A DNA stretch of 64,000 bases from Sporomusa sp. KB1. Lineage in GTDB: Bacteria; Bacillota; Negativicutes; Sporomusales; Sporomusaceae. The notes below the pieces were generated by a model. The model was not told the DNA's origin. It saw nothing but the letters and a program-made list of their open reading frames with translations, and made no database searches. The position numbers were made by a program, and so were the translations under genes. Shown one piece after another: positions 34,953-43,545 of the stretch (position 1 is the stretch's first letter; every line of letters starts with the position of its first letter). Location of the stretch: contig NZ_VLKC01000002.1 of NCBI RefSeq assembly GCF_007830295.1, positions 1,858,513 through 1,922,512 on the forward strand. Reading direction: 5' to 3'.

Positions 34953-36350
34953 CTATTTTGGCATTCCGGCAATTCCCGGTCGGGTCATTGCCCGAGGATT
35001 CAAAGCAGCGTCAATTCTCTCTTCCGGCAAAACAGACAGTTGCATTGCCGCCTCCCGTACGGTAATATTATGCTCCATAGCATTTCGTGCCACCTTGGAT
35101 GCTAAATCATAACCAATGTGTGGCACTAAAGCGGTAACACTTACTTGGCTATGATTTAATAAAGCTGTACAACGCTCACTGTCTGCCATTATCCCTTGAA
35201 TACAAAAATCATTTAAAATTTTGACCGCATTTGTTAAGACAGCTAAACTTTCCAATAAATGATGGGCAATTAACGGCATAAAAGCATTCAATTCCAGTTG
35301 TCCTGATTGTGCAGCCATAGCAATTGCCATATCAGAAGCCATGACATGAAAGGCCACTTGGTTAACCGCTTCTGGAATTATTGGATTAACCTTACCAGGC
35401 ATAATTGAAGAACCCGCCTGGCGTTCAGGCAGTTGTATCTCACCAATACCGGCCCGTGGGCCAGACGACATAAGCCGCAAATCATGGGACATTTTTCCCA
35501 AATTTACGGCTAATGCCTTCAGTAACCCAGATACTTCAACAAAGACATCGGCATTTTGAATGACATCAATCATATTTTCCGCTCTAGCTAAGCCGATACC
35601 AGCATATTGTCGTACCCGGTCATTAACCATAAATATGTATTTCTTATCAGCATTCAAACCTGTGCCAATTGCGGTGCCCCCTAAGGCTGCCTGCCGCAAA
35701 CGTTCTTCAACCTTATACAGTCGCCAGCGGTCACGGGCAATGGCTCCTGCATACGCACTAAATTCCTGACCAAGCATAATTGGCACAGCGTCCTGCATTT
35801 CTGTCCGTCCAACTTTTATTATTCCAGCGAATTCTGCTTCCTTTTCTTGCAAAGACTCTTGTAAAACTGCACATCCATCACTTAATGGTTTGAGCAGCCA
35901 AATAGCGGCAATCCGCAACGCTGTCGGATAAACATCATTAGTAGACTGGTGCATATTCACATGGTTAAGCGGATGCACCAGACTATATTCACCACGTTGT
36001 CCTGATAGCAACTCAATCGCCCGATTTGCCAGTACCTCGTTAACATTCATATTGGTAGAGGTTCCTGCCCCCCCTTGCAATGCATCAACAACAAACTGAT
36101 CCCGCCATTTTCCGTCCATTATCTCATCTGCAGCAACCATTATGGCCTGGGCTAGTTCTTTTGGCAAATACCCTAATTCTGCATTGACCTCAGCAGCAGC
36201 TTTTTTAATTAGTGCAATTGCCTTAATAAGAACAGCCGACACCCGATAGCCTGAGAGAGGAAAATTTTCCAATGCCCGTAAGGTATGGATACCATAGTAT
36301 ACTTCTAACGGTACTTCTCGCTCACCCAACAAATCTTTTTCTATCCGCAC
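34953..36350 (-). CDS. aspA: Aspartate ammonia-lyase (aspartase)
   Basis: The 465-residue protein belongs to the fumarase/aspartase superfamily: MRIEKDLLGEREVPLEVYYGIHTLRALENF in part, GTSTNMNVNEVLANRA, and signature GSSIMPGKVNP near 322-332. It would convert aspartate to fumarate plus ammonia. The GTG has GAGGTGAGG upstream. It precedes hydF in the same transcript, a pairing that recurs in anaerobes and hints that ammonia or a related product is used in H-cluster assembly. Confidence 0.9.
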   Translation of the reverse strand: MRIEKDLLGEREVPLEVYYGIHTLRALENFPLSGYRVSAVLIKAIALIKKAAAEVNAELGYLPKELAQAIMVAADEIMDGKWRDQFVVDALQGGAGTSTNMNVNEVLANRAIELLSGQRGEYSLVHPLNHVNMHQSTNDVYPTALRIAAIWLLKPLSDGCAVLQESLQEKEAEFAGIIKVGRTEMQDAVPIMLGQEFSAYAGAIARDRWRLYKVEERLRQAALGGTAIGTGLNADKKYIFMVNDRVRQYAGIGLARAENMIDVIQNADVFVEVSGLLKALAVNLGKMSHDLRLMSSGPRAGIGEIQLPERQAGSSIMPGKVNPIIPEAVNQVAFHVMASDMAIAMAAQSGQLELNAFMPLIAHHLLESLAVLTNAVKILNDFCIQGIMADSERCTALLNHSQVSVTALVPHIGYDLASKVARNAMEHNITVREAAMQLSVLPEERIDAALNPRAMTRPGIAGMPK

Positions 36351-36387
36351 TTTTCCTCACCTCTGTTACCAAAGAATCCCTGTCAAA

Positions 36388-36403
36388 TGTTTCACGTGGA
36401 ACA
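36388..36403. other. parS site between parB and aspA
   Basis: The 16-bp site TGTTTCACGTGGAACA differs from the parS consensus at one position. It lies just downstream of parB, within the 62-base gap before aspA. Confidence 0.9.
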
Positions 36404-36412
36404 TTTGCAAAT

Positions 36413-37330
36413 TTAGACCACCAGTTGTCCCTGAAACTTAGAAGCAGCGTTCTGCTGCTCCCTCGACAACATTTCCATAATCCGTTCTAAATCTTCATTT
36501 GAATAGTATTCTATTTCAATCTTACTTTTTAATTTACCAGGTTTAATTCTAACCTGCGTACCTAATATTAGCTTTAGTCTATCTTCAAATTCATTCATGA
36601 AAAATTGATTGTCTTCCTCTATTATCTCAGGTTTTGCCTCAACCGGCTTGCTTGGTCGTTTGGATGACAGTCGCCGAACCAATTCTTCCGCATCACGGGC
36701 TGATAAATCTTCATCAATAATTTGATTAGCGGCACTAATTTGCATTTCAGGAGATTCTAAAACTAGTAATGGTCTTACCTGTCCCATCGTCAATGTTCCA
36801 CGTGAAACAAAAGCTTGTACTTCAGGTTGAAGATTAAGCAACCGTACAATATTGGCAACCATGGAACGGCTACGACCAATTTTTTGAGAAACCTCCTCCT
36901 GGGTTAAGCCAAACTCCTCAATCAGCCGCCGAAAGGCTATAGCTTCTTCAATAATATTAAGGTTTTGCCGTTGCAAATTTTCAACTAGCGCTATCTCCAT
37001 CATTTCTGCGTCAGTATATTCACGCACCACAGCCGGGATCTGCTTTAATCCCACTAATTTAGATGCACGCCACCGCCGTTCCCCAGCCACTAATTCGTAA
37101 CAAGTAAGCGTCTTTCGGACAACAACCGGTTGTATAATTCCATGCTGTTTAATCGATTGAGCTAACTCAGCTAGCGCCTCTTCATCAAAATCACGACGCG
37201 GCTGATGTGGGTTAGGAATAATCTCCTGAATAGCAATTTCATTAATAGGTTCACTACTCTCAATAGCTTGCCCCGCATTTGGCTCACCAAACAAAGCATC
37301 TAGTCCTCGTCCTAAGCCACGTTTACTCAT
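36413..37330 (-). CDS. parB: Chromosome-partitioning protein ParB (Spo0J)
   Basis: ParB is a CTPase clamp that loads at parS and organises the origin. The protein of about 305 residues has [14 protein letters not shown] (the ParA-activating N-tip), the CTP-binding GERRWRASK, a helix-turn-helix ([24 protein letters not shown]) and a C-terminal dimer domain. ATG 37330 has GAGGTG seven bases upstream and overlaps parA by 8 bases. The gene carries an internal parS site. Confidence 0.96.
   Translation of the reverse strand: MSKRGLGRGLDALFGEPNAGQAIESSEPINEIAIQEIIPNPHQPRRDFDEEALAELAQSIKQHGIIQPVVVRKTLTCYELVAGERRWRASKLVGLKQIPAVVREYTDAEMMEIALVENLQRQNLNIIEEAIAFRRLIEEFGLTQEEVSQKIGRSRSMVANIVRLLNLQPEVQAFVSRGTLTMGQVRPLLVLESPEMQISAANQIIDEDLSARDAEELVRRLSSKRPSKPVEAKPEIIEEDNQFFMNEFEDRLKLILGTQVRIKPGKLKSKIEIEYYSNEDLERIMEMLSREQQNAASKFQGQLVV
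36794..36809. other. parS site inside parB
   Basis: TGTTCCACGTGAAACA matches the parS consensus except for one base. An internal site in parB is also found in Bacillus subtilis. Confidence 0.9.
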
Positions 37331-38084
37331 CACCAATCACCTCACGCGCTAAATCAAAATATACTTCTGTACCCTTAGATTTAGGATCATATTTTATAAC
37401 AGGCTTCCCATGGCTAGGTGCTTCACTTAACCTAACATTCCTAGGAATAATAGTTTGGTACACTTTATGACGAAAATGATTTTTCACCTCATCCACTACC
37501 TGAATGGACAAATTAGTACGAGCATCAAACATGGTTAACACTACCCCTTCCAGAGTAAGAACTGGGTTAAGATTTCTTTGTACCAAATTAATCGTATTCA
37601 TCAACTGTGTCAAACCTTCCAACGCATAAAACTCACATTGAATAGGCACAAGCACTGAATTCGCGGCTGTCAATGAATTGATAGTAAGTAATCCTAATGA
37701 CGGCGGACAATCAATAAGAACAAACTCATAGCTGAATTTGGCCTTATCCAATGCACGCTTAAGTTTGCCCTCACGCGACATCATCGATACCAATTCAATT
37801 TCTGCCCCTGCCAATTGAATTGTAGCCGGCAAAAGCTTAAGATTTGGAATTTCAGTTTGTACAACAATTGATTCCACTGGAACATCATTAATTAACGCAT
37901 CATAAACACAATGTTTAATTGTACCTTTATTACAGCCCAAGCCACTAGTCGAATTACCCTGTGGGTCGATATCAATCAGCAATACCTTTTTTCCTAACTC
38001 TGCCAAACAAGCTGCAAGGTTGACTGCAGTAGTCGTCTTCCCTACTCCTCCCTTTTGATTGGCAATAGCAATCACTTTAACCAA
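37323..38084 (-). CDS. parA: Chromosome-partitioning ATPase ParA (Soj)
   Basis: The 253-residue ParA has the deviant Walker [16 protein letters not shown], switch region [13 protein letters not shown] and Walker [14 protein letters not shown]. It acts with ParB in origin segregation and, in Bacillus, regulates DnaA. The start is TTG 38084 with GAGGTG eight bases upstream. It is separated from noc by the metH pair and the palindromic element, unlike the contiguous order in Bacillus. Confidence 0.96.
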   Translation of the reverse strand: MVKVIAIANQKGGVGKTTTAVNLAACLAELGKKVLLIDIDPQGNSTSGLGCNKGTIKHCVYDALINDVPVESIVVQTEIPNLKLLPATIQLAGAEIELVSMMSREGKLKRALDKAKFSYEFVLIDCPPSLGLLTINSLTAANSVLVPIQCEFYALEGLTQLMNTINLVQRNLNPVLTLEGVVLTMFDARTNLSIQVVDEVKNHFRHKVYQTIIPRNVRLSEAPSHGKPVIKYDPKSKGTEVYFDLAREVIGDE

Positions 38085-38216
38085 ACTATTTTCACCTCAA
38101 AAATAAATTACTTCCATCTTTCCATTCCACATATCTATGTGATTTCCTGCCAAAAAATACAGAAAAATAGCTATGTTAACATAACTATTAATTAAATATA
38201 AAATATACATCTTAGC

Positions 38217-38245
38217 TTTAACTAATTAGAAAAATATACTATAAT
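38217..38245 (+). promoter_or_regulatory. Possible promoter of the split methionine synthase
   Basis: TTTAAC (38217-38222) and TATAAT (38240-38245) are 17 bases apart, 38 bases before the first gene. The -35 match is poor. I see no cobalamin or SAM riboswitch in the 200-base gap. Confidence 0.45.
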
Positions 38246-38283
38246 GCTAATAATACCTCACTTAATTAAGGAGGTTTCCTATA

Positions 38284-38970
38284 ATGCCTTTTTATTATCC
38301 TCGCCTAACCATTGTTGACCTTGATGAAACCAGACGCTATGCTGGTCTAGGCCGTAAAGTAGACTTCTCAGCAACTTTGCTTAGCGAAGCATGTACACAG
38401 GCTCAATTACTATCCATCCCCAAAGGAGTTTGGCAGCTATACACCTATGACCAGGATGCACATACCATTCTGGCAAATGAACCTGTTGTGTTAACCGCTA
38501 ACAGCATCATTAAGCATCTAACCGGAGCAGTCGAAGTAGCCGTAATGGCAGTAACTATTGGTCTGCCATTGGAAGAAGAAGTATCTACTTTGTTTTTGAA
38601 AAATCAATATACATCAGGACTGCTGTTAGATGCCGCTGGAACAACAGCAGTAGAAATGTCTTGCGCCGCAGTCTGTAGCGTAATTGCGCAGCAAGCTGGC
38701 CAAGCCGGTTTAGCAGCCGGCAGACGCTTTAGCCCCGGCTATGGCGACTGGCCGGTCGAGCTTCAGCCTGAGATATTGGAGTTGGCAACAGGAGCAAGTA
38801 TCGGCCTTAGCGTCACCGATACCAAAATGCTCGTGCCACGCAAGTCGGTTACCGCTATTATTGGTTTATACCCTTATCACCATACATTGAACCTATCACA
38901 TCAGCAAGAACTGCCTTGTGACAAATGCAATCAGATTGGCTGTCAAGCACGAAAGGAGACAAATGAGTAG
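38284..38970 (+). CDS. Stand-alone methionine synthase activation-domain protein
   Basis: A 228-residue protein related to the C-terminal SAM-binding reactivation domain of MetH (GLGRKVDFSATLLSEACTQAQLL at the start; RRFSPGYGDWPVELQPEIL is the family signature). It would help reductive reactivation of oxidised cobalamin. The C-terminus ends in a CDKCNQIGCQARK cluster that may bind metal. AAGGAGG lies nine bases before the ATG. Its stop abuts the next gene's start. Confidence 0.85.
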   Translation: MPFYYPRLTIVDLDETRRYAGLGRKVDFSATLLSEACTQAQLLSIPKGVWQLYTYDQDAHTILANEPVVLTANSIIKHLTGAVEVAVMAVTIGLPLEEEVSTLFLKNQYTSGLLLDAAGTTAVEMSCAAVCSVIAQQAGQAGLAAGRRFSPGYGDWPVELQPEILELATGASIGLSVTDTKMLVPRKSVTAIIGLYPYHHTLNLSHQQELPCDKCNQIGCQARKETNE

Positions 38971-41343
38971 ATGATTTATCTATTTGACGGTGCTATGGGA
39001 ACAATGTTGCACCAGGCCGGCCTGAAGCCAGGCCAATGTCCTGAGTTATGGAATATCGAGGAGCCTGCCAAAATAACAGCTATTCACAGCCAGTATGTGG
39101 CAGCAGGCGCCAATATCATTGAAACAAACACTTTTGGTGCTAACCGTATAAAGCTATCTCATTATGGCTTAGAAGCCAAAGTCGCTGCCTTAAATATAGC
39201 AGCCGTAACCGCTGCCCGCAAAGCCGCCGGTACTCATGCCAAGGTAGCCGGGTCAATTGGTCCAACAGGTAAATTTATTGCGCCGCTAGGGGAACTTACC
39301 TTTGATGTCGCTTATGAAGTTTTTTATGAACAGATCACAGCTCTTGACCAAGCCGGTATTGACTACATAATCATTGAAACAATTATTGATATCCAAGAAA
39401 TGCGGGCCGCCCTCCTTGCAGCCAAGGCAGCCACATGTAAACCAATTATCTGCCAGCTATCCTTTGATGCTGACGGCCGGACTGTCACCGGCACTGATCC
39501 CCGCACAGCAGCCATCACCTTGGAAGCCTTAGGAGCCAACGTGATTGGCGCCAACTGCTCATTAGGGCCAGCACAACTCTTGCCAATAATTGAATCATTA
39601 GCACAAAATTGTTCCATCCCCCTTAGTGTGCAACCAAATGCCGGGATGCCACAATTGGTCAATGGACAAACCATTTTCCCCATGACAGCAACAGAAATGG
39701 CTGGCTGGATTCCAAAACTAGCAGCTGCCGGTGCTACCTATATTGGTGGCTGTTGCGGCACCACGCCATCCCATATTAAAGCTATTCGCCAAGCAATTGA
39801 TGCCTTGCCCCAGATAAAGATACAACGAAATTCAGCTTTTACCGCTCTAACGAGCCGCACCCGGGCGATAAGTATCGGCGCACAATTTGCTCCTGTGATT
39901 ATTGGTGAACGCATCAATCCCACTGGCCGTAAAGCATTAGCAGCCGACATAAAAGCTGGCAATTTTATTACCGTAAAAAAAGAAGCCCTAGCTCAGATAA
40001 AAGCCGGTGCCGGTATTTTAGATATAAATATGGGTGTACCAGGTATTGATCAGGCCACTGCCATGAAACAGGTTATTGAGGACTTATCCACTCTAGTTGA
40101 TGTGCCGCTAGCCATTGATACCACCGACCCAATAACGCTTGAGGCCGGTCTAAAAGCCTATCCCGGTCGGGCACTTATTAACTCAGTCACTGCCGAACCC
40201 GAGCGTTTGGAATCCTTCCTCCCGCTTGCCAAAAAATACGGTGCCGCTGTATTATGCCTGCCAATAGCCGACAGCGGAGTGCCATTAACAGCAATAGAGA
40301 GGGTTGCAGTAGCTAAAAAATTAGTAGACCTTACTCAGGAATATGGTTTAAACCGTCATGATCTACTGCTGGATGCGCTGGTTATGACAGTGGCAACTGA
40401 CGCTAAGGCTGCTGCAGAAACTCTGTTAACCCTCAAATTATATCGTGAACAACTCGGATGCCCTGCTGTCATGGGTCTTAGCAATGTCTCATTTGGTCTG
40501 CCGCGGCGCGATCTAATGAATGCATCCTTTTGCGCTATGGCTGTAGATGCCGGCCTTGACGCACCAATCCTGAATCCATTTGATCCATTAATGCAGGATG
40601 TTTGGTCCGCCGCAGTTACATTAAGTGGGCGCAACCCACAAGCCGTTGTTGAATACAGCAAAAAACATGTTGATCTGCCAGCCTTGACAACAAATATCAC
40701 TACTGCTATTGATATATTATCTCAAATTCGCCAGAGCGTCATTAATGGTGAAACAACCGGAGTGGCACCACTAGTGCGCCAGGCACTAACCGAAAACCAC
40801 ACTCCACTGGCTATTACTGACCAGGCATTAACAACTGCCATGAATGAAGTGGGCCAGGCCTTTAGTCAGGGACGTTGCTTCCTGCCCCAGGTGCTGCTAT
40901 CTGCTGAAACTATGCGTACGGCCTTTAACACAATTAAAGAAGTACTACCCGCCCATCAAACCCAAAGCCTTGGCACAATACTCCTCGCTACAGTAAAAGG
41001 AGATATTCATGATCTAGGGAAAAATATTGTGGCAGCCCTAATGGAAAACAACGGCTTTACTGTTATTGATCTGGGTAAAGATGTTGCCCCTGAAACCATT
41101 GTAGCAGCCGCCCAAAGACACCAACCACAGCTTATCGGCTTATGTGCACTAATGACTACCACTCTGCCGCAAATTGATAATACGATTGCAGCTCTCCGCG
41201 CGGATGGTTTTACTGGTAAAATCATCGTAGGCGGGGCTGTACTCACTGATAGCTATTCCCGGCAGGCGGGCGCAGACGCCTACGCTGACAATGGCGTAGC
41301 TGCCGTCAATATTGCCAAACACTTGCTTGCCACCGGTAAGTGA
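38971..41343 (+). CDS. metH: Cobalamin-dependent methionine synthase lacking its activation domain
   Basis: This 790-residue enzyme transfers methyl from methyltetrahydrofolate to homocysteine. It has a homocysteine domain (about 1-290, zinc Cys in GANCSLGP and GGCCGTTP), a pterin-binding domain (about 310-560, GERINPTGRKAL) and a B12 domain (about 590-790) with GDIHDLGKNIV, the His ligand. The activation domain is supplied by the preceding gene, a split common in Clostridia. Relative to neighbours it is on the lagging strand. Confidence 0.93.
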   Translation: MIYLFDGAMGTMLHQAGLKPGQCPELWNIEEPAKITAIHSQYVAAGANIIETNTFGANRIKLSHYGLEAKVAALNIAAVTAARKAAGTHAKVAGSIGPTGKFIAPLGELTFDVAYEVFYEQITALDQAGIDYIIIETIIDIQEMRAALLAAKAATCKPIICQLSFDADGRTVTGTDPRTAAITLEALGANVIGANCSLGPAQLLPIIESLAQNCSIPLSVQPNAGMPQLVNGQTIFPMTATEMAGWIPKLAAAGATYIGGCCGTTPSHIKAIRQAIDALPQIKIQRNSAFTALTSRTRAISIGAQFAPVIIGERINPTGRKALAADIKAGNFITVKKEALAQIKAGAGILDINMGVPGIDQATAMKQVIEDLSTLVDVPLAIDTTDPITLEAGLKAYPGRALINSVTAEPERLESFLPLAKKYGAAVLCLPIADSGVPLTAIERVAVAKKLVDLTQEYGLNRHDLLLDALVMTVATDAKAAAETLLTLKLYREQLGCPAVMGLSNVSFGLPRRDLMNASFCAMAVDAGLDAPILNPFDPLMQDVWSAAVTLSGRNPQAVVEYSKKHVDLPALTTNITTAIDILSQIRQSVINGETTGVAPLVRQALTENHTPLAITDQALTTAMNEVGQAFSQGRCFLPQVLLSAETMRTAFNTIKEVLPAHQTQSLGTILLATVKGDIHDLGKNIVAALMENNGFTVIDLGKDVAPETIVAAAQRHQPQLIGLCALMTTTLPQIDNTIAALRADGFTGKIIVGGAVLTDSYSRQAGADAYADNGVAAVNIAKHLLATGK

Positions 41344-41400
41344 AACAGGCATTAACTAACAAATTACGATAACTATAAGAAAAGCCGCTAACGAGGTCCT

Positions 41401-41690
41401 TTGTCTTACGTTGAGTCATTGAAATACAAGGATAGGGGTTTTACTTTTGGCATTGCCCCGAAAGTAACAAAAGGTCTAGGCCCCAAGCCTCCAAAAGCTG
41501 AAAAGCCGGGCGATATTCCCAAAATCCGTAAACTCGCTACGCTCAAACAGTACGGATTTTTTAACGGAATACCACCCGGCTTTTCTCCTGCGGAACGCTT
41601 TTTCCGGCAAAGGCCGAGGGGTTACGGGAGTTACGAGGGTACTGGCCGCCTGTGCCGGGTTTTATACTTGACACCCCTTATTTTATAAGG
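41401..41690. repeat. Palindromic element of unknown class with an open 95-codon frame
   Basis: The region holds nested inverted repeats: an outer 20-base arm pair (41500-41519 with 41566-41585, a few mismatches) and an inner 10-base pair (41521-41530 with 41551-41560). Another pair around ACTTT/AAAGT lies near 41443-41465. A TTG-started frame of 95 codons runs through it with low-complexity, Pro/Lys-rich content (PKVTKGLGPKPPKAEKPGD), no ribosome binding site and no recognised domain. The frame is probably a by-product of the repeat. It could be a MITE-like or REP-like element, and copies elsewhere would confirm that. Confidence 0.5.
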
Positions 41691-41731
41691 CCACCATAAC
41701 TCTCAAAAACATATACTTCTTATCTTATCAA

Positions 41732-41777
41732 AAAGGGGCTGTGGAAAACTTAGCGCTAAGTTTCCCACAGCCCCTTT
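41732..41777 (-). terminator. Terminator after noc
   Basis: A 23-bp stem with one mismatch (41732-41754 with 41755-41777) lies 17 bases past the noc stop, with an A-tract giving U residues on the minus strand. Confidence 0.85.
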
Positions 41778-41794
41778 ACCGCAATAGTAACCTA

Positions 41795-42733
41795 TTACTT
41801 GTGGCTATTCTTTACCTGGATACTGATATTGACATAATCGCCCTCAATATCTTGCTTTACTTTAATATCCATACCGCTTTTCTTCATTTGGGATACTACG
41901 CTATTAATCGTATTAATGAAAATACGAACATCTTTAATTATCTTAACTAGTGTCTGTTTGGGAGCAGGCTGCTTTTCCTGGGAAATATTATTGGAAAAGT
42001 TCTCAATCAAGTCTTCTGTCTCCCGGACATTCAACCCCTTTTCCTTCACATCAGCAAGTACTTCCAACTGGATTTGGGAATCTTCTATTTTTAAAAGCGC
42101 ACGGGCATGACGCTCTGTCAAGCTCTGACCCACAAGTACCTTGCGCACTTCCGGTGCTAACTTCAATAGCCGCAGTTTATTCGCAATGGTCGATTGATTT
42201 TTCCCCACCCGTCGTGCTAACTCTTCCTGGGTAAAGCTAAAGCTGGCAAGCAAGTGTTGATATCCTTCGGCCTCCTCTAAAAAGTGTAGATCCTCCCGCT
42301 GTAAATTCTCAATCATGGCCAACTCAGCCATTTCTTTGTCATCTAGCTCTCGCACAATAACAGGAACTTCAGTGAGACCTGCTAAACGAGAAGCCCTAAG
42401 GCGACGTTCACCAGCGATTAGCTCATAAGCCTCACCTTGCCGACGTACCAACAGTGGTTGAATTACCCCAAACTCACGAATAGATTCAGCCAACTCTTGC
42501 AACGAATCATCATTAAAAGTTTTACGTGGCTGAAATGGGTTCGGTATAATGATTTCAGGCGAAACTCTATGTACTGATTGCAAATCAACAACATTGACTG
42601 CTTCTGTTGTATTAGAAGCAGTATTAGCTGCAATATTTTGTTCATTCGCAACAACAGAATTACTCTCCGTAATATCCGCGGGAATAGTTGGCGAAGCTTC
42701 TCCAATACCAAACAGCTTAGCCAAATTTCTCAT
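41795..42733 (-). CDS. noc: Nucleoid occlusion protein Noc (ParB paralogue)
   Basis: A 312-residue ParB-like protein: MRNLAKLFGIGEA, IIPNPFQPRKTF, GERRLRASRLAG and helix-turn-helix FTQEELARRVGKNQSTIANKLRLLKL. The start and the position between rsmG and parA are as for Noc in Bacillus, where it stops FtsZ assembly over the nucleoid. The N-terminal amphipathic membrane-targeting region of Noc seems to be present (NLAKLFGI). The C-terminal half diverges from the ParB encoded 5 kb away. Confidence 0.9.
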   Translation of the reverse strand: MRNLAKLFGIGEASPTIPADITESNSVVANEQNIAANTASNTTEAVNVVDLQSVHRVSPEIIIPNPFQPRKTFNDDSLQELAESIREFGVIQPLLVRRQGEAYELIAGERRLRASRLAGLTEVPVIVRELDDKEMAELAMIENLQREDLHFLEEAEGYQHLLASFSFTQEELARRVGKNQSTIANKLRLLKLAPEVRKVLVGQSLTERHARALLKIEDSQIQLEVLADVKEKGLNVRETEDLIENFSNNISQEKQPAPKQTLVKIIKDVRIFINTINSVVSQMKKSGMDIKVKQDIEGDYVNISIQVKNSHK

Positions 42734-42810
42734 GATTCCACCACCTACAAAACAATTAGGTTATCTATGCTAGTTCTTATATTCTGCAGATAATGGTATT
42801 TTCCTTTAAA

Positions 42811-43530
42811 TCACAATGGCTTTTTTTCCGGAGTGCCAGCCTTACGCGGATAGGTTTGCGGCGTAACCGCAATTTTTTTTATATAAATTACCGCCCGCTT
42901 ATCAGTAAGACCAGGCAAATTCACTGGCTTGATATTTTCGATTTTCCCGCCAAGCAAAGTAACAGCTTTAGCGGCTTCCCGCACCTCTTCTTCGTATTGG
43001 GCTCCCTTCAAAGCTATAAAACAGCCACCAACTTTAACAAACGGCAGACATAACTCGCATAATACATTAAGCCTGGCTACAGCCCTCGACACCGCAAGTT
43101 GATATTGCTCCCGGTATTGTTTGTTTTTTCCAGCTTCTTCGGCCCGGGCATGAACAGTATAAACCCCGTCAAGTGATAAATCATCAATAACCGCACGCAA
43201 AAAATTTAACCGCTTATTTAGCGAATCCATCAATGTCAGCTTAATATCCTGCTGAAAGATTTTAAGCGGAATACCCGGAAATCCAGCGCCTGTACCAACA
43301 TCAATTATCCTCACACCAGGAGTAAACAGCTCCTCCTGATAACAAGATAGCGAATCAATCATATGTTTAACAGCCACCTCATACGGCTCAGTAATCGCAG
43401 TTAAATTGACCTTTTCATTCCACACTACTAGCTGCTGGTAGTAACTATCCATGGCGGCCAATTGCTCTGGCACAAGATTTAGCCCATATTCAGCGGCTGC
43501 TTTAGCTAATATATCCTGAAAATGATTCAT
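42811..43530 (-). CDS. rsmG: 16S rRNA (guanine527-N7)-methyltransferase RsmG
   Basis: The 239-residue methyltransferase has the SAM loop IDVGTGAGFPGIPLKI and the RsmG motif NLTAITEPYEVAVKHMIDSLSCY. It methylates G527 of 16S rRNA; loss gives low-level streptomycin resistance in other species. It lies 15 bases after mnmG. Confidence 0.96.
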   Translation of the reverse strand: MNHFQDILAKAAAEYGLNLVPEQLAAMDSYYQQLVVWNEKVNLTAITEPYEVAVKHMIDSLSCYQEELFTPGVRIIDVGTGAGFPGIPLKIFQQDIKLTLMDSLNKRLNFLRAVIDDLSLDGVYTVHARAEEAGKNKQYREQYQLAVSRAVARLNVLCELCLPFVKVGGCFIALKGAQYEEEVREAAKAVTLLGGKIENIKPVNLPGLTDKRAVIYIKKIAVTPQTYPRKAGTPEKKPL

Positions 43531-43545
43531 AGCTAACCCCCTATA

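Noticed and set aside
41401-41688. 95-codon plus-strand frame as a protein gene
   Set aside because: No ribosome site, TTG start, low-complexity content and extensive overlap with inverted repeats. Kept only as part of the repeat element.
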